A stretch of DNA of 42,899 bases from Gammaproteobacteria bacterium (GCA_030425905.1 JAUHZT010000012.1:1-42899), one strand, 5' to 3'. Shown: positions 1 to 8,833, counted from the first letter of the stretch. Numbers and translations: made by a program. The notes: generated by a model from the sequence alone, not told the origin.

Positions 1-380
1 GGTTTCTCAAGGCTCAGCGCACTGACATGCACAAAGCGCTTGCGCTGTGACTTGCAGGCCGCCGCCAGGGCGGCCGGTGCTTGTCGGTGAATCGCGTCGT
101 AAGTTTCGCGGCCGCGCTGCCGGAGGATGCCGACACAGTTGAGGACGGCGTCGACGTTTTCGATGACAGGCAGCCAGTCATCGGCATCCGCAAGTTGTTC
201 CAGCCGCACTTCACGCTGGGGTGCTTTGGCAACGGCAGGGTGCAAGGCGTGCCATGAGTGTTTGCGTTGCGCAAAGCGTGTGCCGATGATGACGTGAACG
301 CCGGCATTAATCAGTGCCGCGGCCGCATGTCGACCAATGAAGCCGTTGCCGCCGAGCACCAATACGGAGCGCTGCGGCAT
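1..380 (-). CDS. NDUFA9-like SDR / NAD(P)-dependent epimerase (partial, C-terminus off window)
   Basis: The reading frame is open from an ATG at 380 to the window edge, about 126 residues. It opens with a beta strand and the Rossmann dinucleotide-binding motif GGNGFIG (GxxGxxG). It continues with the NVDAVLNCVGI stretch and a KRFVHVSALS strand typical of atypical SDRs related to the complex I subunit NDUFA9. Members bind NAD(P) and often act on sugar nucleotides or serve as assembly factors; the substrate cannot be told from the N-terminus. The start sits 5 bases after the stop of the upstream propeller gene, with AAGG just before the ATG, so it is probably the last or a late gene of the minus-strand run. 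The missing C-terminus limits the assignment to family level. Confidence 0.85.
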   Translation of the reverse strand, partial: MPQRSVLVLGGNGFIGRHAAAALINAGVHVIIGTRFAQRKHSWHALHPAVAKAPQREVRLEQLADADDWLPVIENVDAVLNCVGILRQRGRETYDAIHRQAPAALAAACKSQRKRFVHVSALSLEK

Positions 381-385
381 CCTTA

Positions 386-1480
386 TTACAACAGCTCGTG
401 TTTTGCGATAACCGGCAACTGATTGCCGACCAGCGTTGAGATGTAAATGAAGTCGCGTGTCTCAACCGCGCCGGTCATCAGCGGTGTGCGTGCGCTGGAG
501 TCTTGCAGGCTCATCAGCACATCGCCGTCACCGTTGATCGCAATAACATGCGAGCTGCGCGCCGGGCTGGGTCGCAGGAATTCCGGCAGGCGTTGCACGA
601 CTTTGCGCAGAAACGGTTTGTCCGAAAGGCGGTCGAGCAACGCATTGCGAGGCGCGGCAAGCCCAATCCAGAATCGTCCGTTCAGTCCATTATTAATGTT
701 GTCGGGAAAGCCCGGCAGATTGTCGAGCAGGACCTCAGTCTCACCCGCTCTTGGTCCCTCAAGCCAGTGTTTGACAATTCGGTAGCTGCCCGTCTCCGCG
801 ATCAACAGATACTGCTGGTCCTCGCTGACGGCGATGCCATTCGCGAAATTCAGCGAGTCGAGCAGCACACGAGCGCTGTCCGATTGCGGATCGTATTCAA
901 TCACCTGTCCATGTGCGCCGTGCTCCAGCAGGTCGAGCAGGCTGCCCTCGAGCGTGCCTTCGTATTGTGCAGCACCAAACTTGGTCGACGCCTCCGTCAG
1001 GTAGACCTTGCCATTGGCCGCAACAGCGACGTCGTCGGCATAGACGAGCGCCTGGCCAGCGACTTCATTGAGCACCTCGGTAACCCGGCCGTCGCCCGTG
1101 ACGCGTTGCAGGCCGCGCGTGGCGTTTGCTACCCAGAGTGCCCCGTCCGGGCCGAAATCCAGTCCCAGTGGGCGGCCGCCGGTGACCGCAAACGTTGCAA
1201 TGCGGCGGCCATCGGTGCCGACCTGTAGCACGGTGCCGTTGCTGACGGCTGCGAACAGTGCGCCATTGGCCGCAACAGCGACATCTTCGGGACCATAATG
1301 GTTGCCGAGATCGATGCCGCGCGTGGCGGCAAGCATATCGTTCGGCGTGAAAGCGCCGGTCAGGCCCTGATCTTCGGGCGCGTGCCAGGCAACAGGCTCC
1401 ACGGGTACGGGCCAGGCCAGCAGGTAGAGCAGGGCGAGCGCGATAAAGGTGAATGCGGTGAGTCCCAGCTTCTTGATCAT
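386..1480 (-). CDS. Membrane-anchored SMP-30/strictosidine synthase-like beta-propeller
   Basis: The protein is about 364 residues. It has one N-terminal hydrophobic segment (LTAFTFIALALLYLLAW) that should anchor it in the inner membrane or act as an uncleaved signal. The rest is a run of propeller repeats such as GPEDVAVAANGALFAAVSNG, LGLDFGPDGALWVAN and FANGIAVSEDQQYLLIAET, the pattern of the SMP-30/gluconolactonase and strictosidine synthase superfamily. Enzymes of this fold hydrolyse lactones or phosphotriesters, but many relatives have unknown substrates. I chose the ATG at 1480, preceded by GGGGA, over an in-frame TTG at 1495. It lies 16 bases after the folE stop and 5 bases before the SDR start, consistent with one transcript. 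The substrate is unknown. Confidence 0.85.
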   Translation of the reverse strand: MIKKLGLTAFTFIALALLYLLAWPVPVEPVAWHAPEDQGLTGAFTPNDMLAATRGIDLGNHYGPEDVAVAANGALFAAVSNGTVLQVGTDGRRIATFAVTGGRPLGLDFGPDGALWVANATRGLQRVTGDGRVTEVLNEVAGQALVYADDVAVAANGKVYLTEASTKFGAAQYEGTLEGSLLDLLEHGAHGQVIEYDPQSDSARVLLDSLNFANGIAVSEDQQYLLIAETGSYRIVKHWLEGPRAGETEVLLDNLPGFPDNINNGLNGRFWIGLAAPRNALLDRLSDKPFLRKVVQRLPEFLRPSPARSSHVIAINGDGDVLMSLQDSSARTPLMTGAVETRDFIYISTLVGNQLPVIAKHELL

Positions 1481-1496
1481 TCCCCGTGCCTGCAAG

Positions 1497-2102
1497 CTAG
1501 CGCCTGGTATCGATCATCCGTAGAAATTCAGCGCGCGTGCGGGCGTCTTTGCGGAACGAGCCGAGCATCTGGCTGGTAACCATCGTGACGTTGGTCTTGT
1601 GCACGCCACGCGTGGTCATGCATTGGTGCGCGGCTTCGATAACGACACCGACGCCTTTCGGACTCAGTACGTCCTGAATGCAATTGGCAACCTGTGCGGT
1701 CATTTTTTCCTGCACCTGGAAACGCCGCGCAAATGCTTCCACGACGCGCGCCAGTTTGCTGATACCGACAACCTTGTTATTGGGCAGATAACCCACGTGC
1801 GCATGCCCGATGATCGGCGCCATGTGGTGCTCGCAGTGCGATTCGAACTCGATGTCGCGCAGCACGATCATCTCGTCGTAGCCTTCAACTTCTTCGAAAG
1901 TACGGGCAAGAAAAGCGATCGGGTCGTCCTTGTAGCCGCTGAACCAGTCCTCGTAAGCGCGCACGACCCGCTTGGGAGTATCAATGAGCCCTTCGCGACG
2001 CGTATCTTCACCGGCCCACAGGAGCAACGTTTTTACGGCCTCTTCCGCCTGTTTGCGACTCGGTTTGCGAGGTTTGGGTACTTTCCTGAGTTTATCGGAC
2101 AC
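1497..2102 (-). CDS. folE: GTP cyclohydrolase I (FolE)
   Basis: FolE converts GTP to 7,8-dihydroneopterin triphosphate, the first step of folate (and tetrahydrobiopterin) synthesis, as a cytosolic homodecamer. The zinc site is visible as [10 protein letters not shown] (Cys and His ligands) together with the downstream HQCMTTRGV Cys, and the substrate-pocket block [23 protein letters not shown] is intact. The length of about 201 residues is close to the E. coli enzyme. The start is uncertain: I chose a GTG at 2102 giving (M)SDKLRK, but an in-frame GTG at 2150 would add 16 residues and neither has a clear Shine-Dalgarno sequence. It follows msrA and precedes the propeller gene in the same direction. 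Confidence 0.96.
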   Translation of the reverse strand: MSDKLRKVPKPRKPSRKQAEEAVKTLLLWAGEDTRREGLIDTPKRVVRAYEDWFSGYKDDPIAFLARTFEEVEGYDEMIVLRDIEFESHCEHHMAPIIGHAHVGYLPNNKVVGISKLARVVEAFARRFQVQEKMTAQVANCIQDVLSPKGVGVVIEAAHQCMTTRGVHKTNVTMVTSQMLGSFRKDARTRAEFLRMIDTRR

Positions 2103-2175
2103 CGGTTTACCGTCTGTTGAGTGGAAAGCCAGAGACGATACTACAATCACCCGTGCAGTTTCGGCCAGTCTTGTG

Positions 2176-2817
2176 CTAGCCGGGGCCGATCGGACAACTC
2201 ACGCCCGTACCTTTAATGCCGCAGTAGCCGTCCGGATTCTTGGCGAGATATTGCTGATGGTATTCCTCGGCATAGTAAAACGTATCGAGCGGCGCCACTT
2301 CAGTGGTTACTGCGCCGTAGCCCGCATCGGCGAGTTCCTGCGCATAAGCCGCGCGAGACTGTTCTGCGGCGAGTTGCTGCTGTGCGTTGAACGTGTAAAT
2401 AGCCGACCGATACTGCGTGCCACGGTCGTTACCCTGACGCATGCCCTGGGTCGGGTCGTGAGACTCCCAGAAAATTCGCAGCACGGCGTCCAGGGAAATG
2501 ACAGCGGGGTCGAACACGACGAGTACTACTTCTGCATGCCCTGTCATGCCCGAACACACTTCCTGGTAGGTAGGGTTCGGTGTTGCGCCGCCTGCGTAGC
2601 CAACGGCTGTCGTGTAAACGCCATCAGCCTGCCAGAACACCCGCTCCGCACCCCAGAAGCACCCAAGCCCCAGCACGATCTGTTGCAAGGGCTCTGCGAA
2701 CGGTCCTTCCAACGCTGCGCCATTGACAAAGTGCCTGGCCGGCACGGGCATTTTCTCTGCGCGCCCGGGCAATGCCTCGGCGGCGGAAGGGAGTTGAGAT
2801 TTCTTGTCGGTGACCAT
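2176..2817 (-). CDS. msrA: Peptide-methionine (S)-S-oxide reductase MsrA
   Basis: MsrA reduces the S epimer of methionine sulfoxide in proteins using thioredoxin. The catalytic motif GCFWG is present (Cys about residue 53), followed by YAGG, TGHAEVV and the [22 protein letters not shown] block that define the family. The C-terminal [12 protein letters not shown] carries the two resolving cysteines. At 213 residues it matches the E. coli enzyme and lacks a signal peptide, so it should be cytosolic. Its ATG overlaps the stop of the upstream M23 peptidase gene (TAATG), which suggests translational coupling. Pairing with an envelope peptidase and a TonB-C protein may reflect an envelope or oxidative-stress theme, but that is inference. 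Confidence 0.97.
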   Translation of the reverse strand: MVTDKKSQLPSAAEALPGRAEKMPVPARHFVNGAALEGPFAEPLQQIVLGLGCFWGAERVFWQADGVYTTAVGYAGGATPNPTYQEVCSGMTGHAEVVLVVFDPAVISLDAVLRIFWESHDPTQGMRQGNDRGTQYRSAIYTFNAQQQLAAEQSRAAYAQELADAGYGAVTTEVAPLDTFYYAEEYHQQYLAKNPDGYCGIKGTGVSCPIGPG

Positions 2818-3656
2818 TAGTACGCTGCCTGATGTCTGCCGCCACGGCGCGGCGAATTTACAATGCCATCTGCGCTTTGAAAGCGCACCGGAATGGACTG
2901 GGTGTTACCCCAGGTGGTTGCCCGGTACACGGCGAAATGCAGGTGCGGCAATGCGGTATGCCCGGTGTTACCCGAATAGCCGATTCTCTGGCCGCGTTCT
3001 ACCTGGTCGCCCACCTCGACGAGTGCACCGTCTTTTTGTAAATGATAGTACTCGCCGGTTGTTCCGTCACTGTGCAGCACGACAATAAAATTGGCATAGG
3101 CACCGCAGCCATCTTCCCAGCAGCCCTTGTCGTTAGACTCGACGACTCGCGCGACAACTCCTGCGCGCGCCGCGTGTACCGGCGTGCCGACCGGCATGTC
3201 GAAATCGATCGAAAATTCCTCGCGCCCTGTATGGCTGAAGCGCGAACCGTAGCCCTGCATGATGCGATAAGTCAGGCCCTTCTCGTAGGGAAAAGCATAA
3301 ACGTGTTCGTCATCGTGATTGGGGTCCATGTAGCCGATGGTCCAGTCAAACCGGATGCTATACCGAGCGTTACTCCGGGCGTCGTCATTGTTAAGCACAA
3401 TGGCTGTTTCACTCTGCCGGGGCGGCAATGTGCGGGTTACCGTATCGGCTCCCTGGATTTGCATCGTGCGGCTGCGCACCTGCAGCGTATAGGTGAGTGG
3501 GTAGTCATTGAGGTTGCGTGCCCGCAACTCGACAGTGTCGCCATTGCGCACCTCATCAATGCAGAGCCAGTCCTGGTCACATTCTGACTTTGCGTCGGCA
3601 CTCGGCAACGCAAATAGCAGGCACAAGCCAGCCAGTATTATCGCGCGCGCAAACAT
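2817..3656 (-). CDS. Exported M23 (LytM) family metallopeptidase
   Basis: The protein is 279 residues with a Sec signal peptide ([22 protein letters not shown]). An N-terminal domain of about 120 residues comes before the LytM/M23 core. Zinc ligands are visible as His and Asp in [12 protein letters not shown] and as HLHF near the end, and [17 protein letters not shown] is the typical M23 loop. These enzymes cleave peptidoglycan cross-bridges in the periplasm, or act as activators when residues are missing; here the metal site appears complete. I chose the ATG at 3656 because an upstream TTG at 3686 would overlap the previous gene and delay the signal peptide. It starts 10 bases after the stop of the TPR/TonB-C gene and ends in a one-base overlap with msrA. 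Confidence 0.93.
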   Translation of the reverse strand: MFARAIILAGLCLLFALPSADAKSECDQDWLCIDEVRNGDTVELRARNLNDYPLTYTLQVRSRTMQIQGADTVTRTLPPRQSETAIVLNNDDARSNARYSIRFDWTIGYMDPNHDDEHVYAFPYEKGLTYRIMQGYGSRFSHTGREEFSIDFDMPVGTPVHAARAGVVARVVESNDKGCWEDGCGAYANFIVVLHSDGTTGEYYHLQKDGALVEVGDQVERGQRIGYSGNTGHTALPHLHFAVYRATTWGNTQSIPVRFQSADGIVNSPRRGGRHQAAY

Positions 3657-3666
3657 ATAACGCGGG

Positions 3667-5169
3667 TCAGTCCTGCTCGGGGTCAAGGCTTGCGCGTACC
3701 TTGTCGAGTTCCAGCTGATTGAAGAAATACTTGTGTGTCATTACCTGGTTGGGCGAATCAACAGGCTCGCCGTTTTCAAACGGCGGTCGATAAACCCGGC
3801 GCCTGATTTCGCGCACCACTTTCTTGGACATGTCATCAAACTCGGCTGGTATATTCTCGATGACTTCCACTTTGGTCACGCGGCCACGCGAACTGACATC
3901 GTACGCGACTACGATACTGCCCTCGCGCAAATCCCGGTCGAGGTTCGAGCCATCTTCGCGTGTTGTGTCCTCACGATACGATGGAATCGGCTCTGCATTC
4001 AGCGCGTGCAATTTGCCGAGCGTGTCGGCACGCATCGCATAGCGTTCTTCGTCGGCAGAAAGCAGATCCCAGACTTCGCTGTACGTGCGTCGCGCCCGCC
4101 CCTGGTCAGAGCGGAAGTTATAGTAATCACCCAGCGCAACCATTGTTTTTGCCAGGATTTCCCAGTTGGATTCAGGGTTTTCCTCGGCGATGCGCACAGC
4201 ACGTTTGAAATAAATTTCGCCGTTCGCAATAGAGGCTTCCTGGAAAGCATTTGGCTCTGAGGCGTCCGTGTAAAAATACGATTCGGCCAGCCGCGTGACC
4301 GGGTCGATCAGTGAAATATCGTCCTTGCCTTTGGCCTCTTCGATAATCCGTATCATGCGTCGATAGGTCGCACGTTCGTCGAGAACATACCCCGTGCGTC
4401 GTTGCCAGGCTGCACGGCGGCGCAGCGGCGGAATCAGTGACATCGGGTCATCGTCGAGATGCCGCAAATTCAGCGCATAGATCATGTCCTGCGCATTGCG
4501 TGCCTGTTCGAAGTCGCCAAGGCGCAGATTGGTTTCTGCCAGTGCCTCGAGGATCGGTATCTGGTCGAGGTTGTGCGGTCCTTCGTTCACGTGGGTGATG
4601 TGCGTAGCCTGTCGAAAAGTCTGTGCGGCCAGGTCCGGTCGGCCGCCTTCCAGCTGCGCCGCCCCGAGGCCTTTCAGCGGGTTGATCAGTCGTGCGCTGA
4701 GTTTGTCTTCGTTATCGGTGAAAATGTCGATGGCCGTCTGGAAGTTCTGTTGCGCCAGCTCGTACTTCTTCTGGCTGTATTGCACAGTGGCGAGATTATT
4801 CAGCGCTTTGGCGGTGTCGTTGGAGCCGGGACCGGAAATATTGATCGACATTTCGATGGCCCGTTTGGCGGCATTCTCCGCTTCATCGAGCATGCCGTCC
4901 GCTTTCAGACGCTGGAAGCGGCCAAACTCGAGCGCGAGTATTTCGCGCTCGGTCAGTCCCGTGGTCTCGGGATCGTCACTCGGCGGGCCGACGCGATCGG
5001 CGTCGCCGCCCGCCTCGGTCTCGTCAGCTTCGTCGGCAACCGGGACCACCTGGTCAAGCACGCTAATGCGCTCTTGCCCGGCCTGTGGGGCAGGCTGCGG
5101 TTCTTGTGTGATGCCGGTGCCGGGCAGACCAATGCTGGCTAACAGAATCAGGATGCGCTTATAAATCAT
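3667..5169 (-). CDS. Exported TPR protein with C-terminal TonB-like domain
   Basis: The protein is 500 residues, beginning with a signal peptide (KRILILLASIGLPGTGIT) and an acidic linker. The middle is a series of tetratricopeptide-like helices, such as AKALNNLATVQYSQKKYELAQQNFQTA and RTYSEVWDLLSADEERYA. The last 90 residues (SIVVAYDVSSRGRVTKVEVIENIP ... RRRVYRPPFENGEPVDS) match the TonB C-terminal fold seen in energy-transducer-like proteins. It lacks the TonB proline-rich spacer, so it is unlikely to be a true energy transducer. More likely it is a periplasmic scaffold. It is the first gene of the minus-strand run that includes the M23 peptidase and msrA. Partners are unknown. Confidence 0.85.
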   Translation of the reverse strand: MIYKRILILLASIGLPGTGITQEPQPAPQAGQERISVLDQVVPVADEADETEAGGDADRVGPPSDDPETTGLTEREILALEFGRFQRLKADGMLDEAENAAKRAIEMSINISGPGSNDTAKALNNLATVQYSQKKYELAQQNFQTAIDIFTDNEDKLSARLINPLKGLGAAQLEGGRPDLAAQTFRQATHITHVNEGPHNLDQIPILEALAETNLRLGDFEQARNAQDMIYALNLRHLDDDPMSLIPPLRRRAAWQRRTGYVLDERATYRRMIRIIEEAKGKDDISLIDPVTRLAESYFYTDASEPNAFQEASIANGEIYFKRAVRIAEENPESNWEILAKTMVALGDYYNFRSDQGRARRTYSEVWDLLSADEERYAMRADTLGKLHALNAEPIPSYREDTTREDGSNLDRDLREGSIVVAYDVSSRGRVTKVEVIENIPAEFDDMSKKVVREIRRRVYRPPFENGEPVDSPNQVMTHKYFFNQLELDKVRASLDPEQD

Positions 5170-5300
5170 AGTGTTATTTGCACGCTTTTCGTGTGGATCA
5201 CAGTTTAAGACTCATTCATCGCAAGCAAGTTCGCCGCCGCCTGACAGAGCGCTGTTGGTTCGACAACTATACAACGTGGCTGTGGCACGAGACAGAAAGA

Positions 5301-5317
5301 GACCGCCCCGGGCGGTC
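5301..5317 (-). terminator. Possible weak terminator after the radical SAM gene
   Basis: A 7-bp GC-rich stem (gaccgcc / ggcggtc) with a 3-base loop lies about 40 bases beyond the radical SAM stop. On the minus strand it is followed by TCTTTCTG rather than a clean T run, so termination may be weak. Confidence 0.4.
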
Positions 5318-5355
5318 CGATGTTACAAATGGCGACGATTGCCGATCAATGCGGC

Positions 5356-6432
5356 TCAGAAGCCGAGCCCGAGTTGCTGTTGTCCTGGCGGCTCGAACTG
5401 GCTGCAATCCAGGCTGTTTTCATAACGGCCCTGTTTGAGGCCATAGCGGGCGCAGGCGTTGTTGAACCGTTTGGCCAGCATGTCGGCATACGGTCCGCGA
5501 CCGCGCTGTCGAATACCAAAGCGGGCATCGTAATCCTGGTTGCCACTTGCCTGACGCACAAGGCTCATCACGTGCTTTGCGCGGTCCGGGAAGTGGCATT
5601 CGAGCCATTCGACAAACAGGTCCCGCACTTCGAGCGGCAGGCGCAGGAAGATGTAATGCGCCTGCTGCGCACCGGCAGCGGCAACACGCTCAAGGATAGC
5701 TTCGATCTCGTGATCGTTGAGGGCCGGGATGACGGGTGCGACCAGGACGCTGACCGGTATGCCGTTCGCCCGCAGTTTTTCGATGCTGGCGAGCCGCGCC
5801 TCTGCCGACGGGACCCGCGGCTCCATGACGCGTTTCAGCGCCCGGTCCATGGTGGGCATGCTGATGGCAACGGAACACAGGCGGCGGCTGGCCAGTGCCG
5901 CCAGCAGGTCGATATCCCGTTCTATCAGGCTCGACTTGGTGATGAGGTTAACGGGATGGTGATGCTTCGCGAACTGTTCCAGCAAGCGCCGCGTTAGCGC
6001 AAACTTCTTTTCCGCTGGCTGGTACGGGTCGGTATTGGCACCCAAGGTAATGGCTTCGCAAACGTAGCCCGGCTTCTCCCATTCGGCAAGCAGGCGCTCT
6101 GCCGCGTTCGGTTTGTAGAAGATGCGGGTTTCAAAGTCGAGGCCGGGTGACAGGTCCAGGTAGCTGTGGCTTGGCCGGGCGTAGCAATAAATGCAGCCAT
6201 GCTCGCAACCCTGGTAAGGATTGATCGAGCGATTAAACGGAATGTCAGGCGAGGTATTGCTGGAAATGATTTTGCCCGCACGCATTGCCCGGGTATGCGT
6301 TGCTGGCCTGAGTGCCGCGCGCGCAGCGGCCTCGCCGGGCTCGAAGTCGACCGGGCGCGCAACGAAACGGCCATCTCTTGCGGATACGGCGCCGCGGCCT
6401 TTGTGCGCGGACTTTGGGGTACTGGGCTTCAT
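5356..6432 (-). CDS. PA0069 family radical SAM protein
   Basis: The 358-residue protein carries the radical SAM cluster motif CEHGCIYC (Cys 76, 80 and 83, CxxxCxxC) followed by ARPSHSYLDLSPGLDFETRIFYK, a signature of the PA0069 family. This family is related to SplB spore photoproduct lyase. Its members are predicted to bind 4Fe-4S and S-adenosylmethionine; the substrate is not established, but DNA repair is often suggested from the SplB likeness. I chose the ATG at 6432 (MKPSTPKSAHKGRG) over a TTG at 6486, because the promoter and LexA box lie between them. That LexA box strongly suggests SOS control, in line with a DNA-damage role. It appears to be a single-gene unit. Confidence 0.93.
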   Translation of the reverse strand: MKPSTPKSAHKGRGAVSARDGRFVARPVDFEPGEAAARAALRPATHTRAMRAGKIISSNTSPDIPFNRSINPYQGCEHGCIYCYARPSHSYLDLSPGLDFETRIFYKPNAAERLLAEWEKPGYVCEAITLGANTDPYQPAEKKFALTRRLLEQFAKHHHPVNLITKSSLIERDIDLLAALASRRLCSVAISMPTMDRALKRVMEPRVPSAEARLASIEKLRANGIPVSVLVAPVIPALNDHEIEAILERVAAAGAQQAHYIFLRLPLEVRDLFVEWLECHFPDRAKHVMSLVRQASGNQDYDARFGIRQRGRGPYADMLAKRFNNACARYGLKQGRYENSLDCSQFEPPGQQQLGLGF

Positions 6433-6443
6433 GGGTGGCTCTA

Positions 6444-6463
6444 TACTGTGTTTATGTACAGTA
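6444..6463 (-). promoter_or_regulatory. LexA (SOS) box upstream of radical SAM gene
   Basis: The 20 bases tactgtgtttatgtacagta match the gammaproteobacterial LexA operator TACTGT-N8-ACAGTA exactly at both half-sites. The box covers the predicted -10 and ends 11 bases before the radical SAM start codon, an ideal position for repression. Confidence 0.85.
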
Positions 6464-6486
6464 CTCGCGCACCCGACCGGCGTCAA
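6458..6486 (-). promoter_or_regulatory. Sigma-70 promoter of the radical SAM gene
   Basis: On the minus strand TTGACG (6486-6481) is followed after exactly 17 bases by TACTGT (6463-6458). The -10 is embedded in the LexA box, so LexA binding would exclude RNA polymerase. Confidence 0.65.
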
Positions 6487-6502
6487 TCGCGCCGGCCTGC
6501 AA

Positions 6503-6862
6503 TCAGTTCAGGACGCGGTAACCACGGCCGCGCAGGCAGCGTTTAAACACCTGGCGCTTGTCCTTGTCGGCATCTAGCCCCGATTTCGTACCGCCGTAGA
6601 GCGCGCCATTCGCCGCAGCACGCGCCACGTCACCGTTGATGGCGCCGGCCACGGCGCCTACTGCCGCGCCGGTTGCCGAGCCACGCGCAACCCCTTCGCT
6701 GACTGCAATCTCCTGTGTATAGGCCTCGCATTCCTGCCAGTCTTGCGCCAGTGCGTCCGGGTCTACGCCCTTCATGTCCACGATCGGATCCCGGTGGGCG
6801 GCACACGCCGCAATGAGCACGGCAATCAGCAAAATCGGGGAGCGGCGCAGGAATACTTGCAT
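6503..6862 (-). CDS. Glycine-zipper lipoprotein
   Basis: The 119-residue protein starts with a lipoprotein signal ending in LIAAC (lipidated Cys about residue 20). After a short acidic region comes a glycine/alanine-rich zipper, GSATGAAVGAVAGAING, followed by more GxxxG-type spacing. This resembles SlyB/YMGG-type outer-membrane lipoproteins, whose zipper inserts in or packs against the membrane. Function is unknown beyond envelope association. It diverges from the CDF transporter gene, with only 66 bases between starts. A TATAAT hexamer at 6900-6895 is a plausible -10 for this gene, but I see no good -35. It ends just upstream of the SOS promoter of the radical SAM gene. Confidence 0.85.
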   Translation of the reverse strand: MQVFLRRSPILLIAVLIAACAAHRDPIVDMKGVDPDALAQDWQECEAYTQEIAVSEGVARGSATGAAVGAVAGAINGDVARAAANGALYGGTKSGLDADKDKRQVFKRCLRGRGYRVLN

Positions 6863-6928
6863 GTGGATTTGCCTGTCGGGAGCGTATACAGCTTATTATA
6901 GCGACCGAAACCGTCAAACGTTGGCAGG

Positions 6929-7858
6929 ATGGAACCAAAAACAATGGCATCGAGTACTCACGGATCGACCGCGCGCGCAATTCTTTACGCCTTTGTGGCC
7001 AATTTTGGCATCGCGATCGCCAAGACCTGGGCGGCAATGTTCACCGGGTCGGGGAGTATGCTCGCCGAGGCTATTCACTCCTATGCGGATACAGGCAACC
7101 AGGTGTTGCTGTTTCTTGGCCTGAAACAGTCGCGCCGCGAGCCGGACGAGGAGCATCCGCTCGGTTACGGCAAACTTAGCTACTTCTGGAGTTTTATTGT
7201 CGCCATTCTGCTGTTCAGCATGGGCGGACTGTTCTCGATCTACGAGGGTATGCACAAGTTGTCGCATCCCGAAGAACTGTCGAAGTTGTGGGTAGCGATG
7301 CTGGTGCTGGTTTTTGCCATCTTCCTGGAGGGTGGTTCGCTGCTCGGCTGTATTCGTGAGATCAACAAGGTTCGAGGCAAGCGGCCGTTTATGGAATGGC
7401 TCAAGCACACGCGAAATTCGGAACTGGTGGTGGTGCTCGGGGAAGACATCGGCGCGCAGCTCGGGCTGGTCCTGGCGCTCGGCTTCCTGATTATGGCATC
7501 GGTTACGGGCGACCCGATGTACGATGCGCTCGGCTCTATCTGTATCGGCGTCATCCTGATCATAATCTCGGTCTTTGTAGCGTGGCGGATCAAGTCATTG
7601 CTGGTCGGGCGCTCGGCGGACCCGCAGATCCAGGAAGCGATTGATGACGTCATTCGCGATCACGAAAACATCGAGCGTGTATTCAATACGATCACAATCC
7701 AGTACGGCCCGGACACGATGCTTGCCGCCAAGATTTGCATGAACCCGGCGATCAGCATCAACGATGCGGTGGATAGCATCAATCACCTGGAACGCGAACT
7801 CAAAGAGCGGGTGCCGAATCTTCGCTGGTGCTTTATCGAGCCCGATAACGCGGACTGA
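6929..7858 (+). CDS. Cation diffusion facilitator family transporter (SLC30A9-like)
   Basis: The 309-residue protein has six predicted membrane segments and a short cytosolic C-terminal domain, the CDF layout. The first conserved motif AEAIHSYADTGNQ in TM2 carries the usual His/Asp metal ligands. In TM5 the canonical HxxxD is replaced by GEDIGAQLG (Glu-Asp, no His), as seen in the ZnT9/SLC30A9-like branch. CDF proteins export Zn or other divalent metals from the cytosol using proton antiport; the altered site may change metal choice. An ATG at 6944 is an alternative start; I kept 6929, which has AGG immediately before it. The gene stands alone and converges on mscS. Confidence 0.92.
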   Translation: MEPKTMASSTHGSTARAILYAFVANFGIAIAKTWAAMFTGSGSMLAEAIHSYADTGNQVLLFLGLKQSRREPDEEHPLGYGKLSYFWSFIVAILLFSMGGLFSIYEGMHKLSHPEELSKLWVAMLVLVFAIFLEGGSLLGCIREINKVRGKRPFMEWLKHTRNSELVVVLGEDIGAQLGLVLALGFLIMASVTGDPMYDALGSICIGVILIIISVFVAWRIKSLLVGRSADPQIQEAIDDVIRDHENIERVFNTITIQYGPDTMLAAKICMNPAISINDAVDSINHLERELKERVPNLRWCFIEPDNAD

Positions 7859-7866
7859 TTGAGGGC

Positions 7867-7900
7867 AAAAAAAACGGGCCAGCCTGAAAGAGCTGGCCCG
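7867..7900 (-). terminator. Rho-independent terminator of the rhomboid-MRJP-mscS run
   Basis: A perfect 9-bp stem cgggccagc / gctggcccg (7875-7883 and 7892-7900) with an 8-base loop is followed on the minus strand by eight T residues (7874-7867). It lies 22 bases past the mscS stop and 9 bases past the convergent CDF stop. Confidence 0.9.
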
Positions 7901-7922
7901 CTGAATGCTGCAATTGAACGCG

Positions 7923-8789
7923 CTAGTCGGCGTCGGCCTTGTACAGATGTACGTCTCGCTGCGGGAACGGGAAAGAGATTCCCAGCTCGTCGAAGCGTTT
8001 CTTGATGGCTTCTGTCAGGCCAAAATAAACGGGCCAGTAGTCGGATGTCTTGACCCACGGCCGCACCACGAAGTTGACGCTGTTGTCGCCAAGCTCGGAG
8101 ACAGCAATAGTGTGGGCCGGATCCTTCAGTACGCGCTCGTCAGTTGTGACCAGTTCTTCGAGTGTCTTGCGTACCTTGTCGAGATCGTCGCTGTAGCTCA
8201 CGCCAACAACGAGGTCCACGCGGCGCGTAGCGTTGGCCGAATAATTGGTGATGACGCTGCCCATTATCTGGCTGTTCGGTACGATCACCTGCTTGTTGTC
8301 CGGCGTTTTCAGCACAGTCGTGAGGATTTGAACAACCTCGACCGTGCCGTTCACGCCGGCGCCCTCGATGAAGTCACCCACCTTGTATGGCCGAAACAGG
8401 ACGATCAGTACGCCCGCGGCAAAGTTCGACAGCGATCCCTGTAACGCAAGGCCGATGGCGAGGCCTGCGGCACCGAACACGGCGATGAAAGAGGTCGTCT
8501 CAATGCCAACCTGGCCGATGGCGGCAATGACCACGACGATAAGCAGCGCAATGCGTACGAGGTTGCAGATAAACGCTTCGAGCGTCTGCTCGACTTCGGC
8601 CTTGCGCATCGCCTTACGGATGCCGCTGACAATGAAGCGGATGACGAGGCGACCGATAAGAAAAATCGCAATTGCCGCAGCAACGTTGATGGCAAAATCG
8701 AGGCCGTCGGTTTCCAGCCATTCAACAATTGCGGTGGTATCAAATGCGTCGAGTACTTCGGTAGGGGTGCTTGGTTCGTCTGCGGCCAT
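7923..8789 (-). CDS. mscS: Small-conductance mechanosensitive channel (MscS family)
   Basis: The 288-residue protein is almost the same size as E. coli MscS (286). It has three N-terminal membrane segments, the last being the glycine/alanine-rich pore helix (AVFGAAGLAIGLALQGSLSNFAAG). A beta domain (PYKVGDFIEGAGVNGTVEVVQILTTVLKTPDNKQVIVPNSQI) and a C-terminal alpha/beta vestibule follow. The heptameric channel opens under membrane tension and releases solutes during hypo-osmotic shock. Translation starts at 8789 behind AAGGAAGGAA. It is the last gene before a strong terminator and follows the MRJP-like gene by 44 bases. Confidence 0.96.
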   Translation of the reverse strand: MAADEPSTPTEVLDAFDTTAIVEWLETDGLDFAINVAAAIAIFLIGRLVIRFIVSGIRKAMRKAEVEQTLEAFICNLVRIALLIVVVIAAIGQVGIETTSFIAVFGAAGLAIGLALQGSLSNFAAGVLIVLFRPYKVGDFIEGAGVNGTVEVVQILTTVLKTPDNKQVIVPNSQIMGSVITNYSANATRRVDLVVGVSYSDDLDKVRKTLEELVTTDERVLKDPAHTIAVSELGDNSVNFVVRPWVKTSDYWPVYFGLTEAIKKRFDELGISFPFPQRDVHLYKADAD

Positions 8790-8833
8790 GCCGATGATTC
8801 CTTCCTTGCTAAGAGTTAAAAAAACAGTGTGTT

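Noticed and set aside
503..1228. Plus-strand open frame of 241 codons opposite the beta-propeller gene
   Set aside because: It is antisense to a gene with clear family motifs, has no recognisable sequence or ribosome-binding site, and is typical of shadow frames in high-GC DNA.
2097..2150. N-terminal extension of folE to the GTG at 2150
   Set aside because: The added residues do not resemble family N-termini and there is no Shine-Dalgarno; however, the choice is not certain.
5180..5215. TGTGGATCACAG near the start of the TPR gene as a CRP site
   Set aside because: The half-sites are separated by 2 bases instead of 6, so it does not fit the CRP operator.
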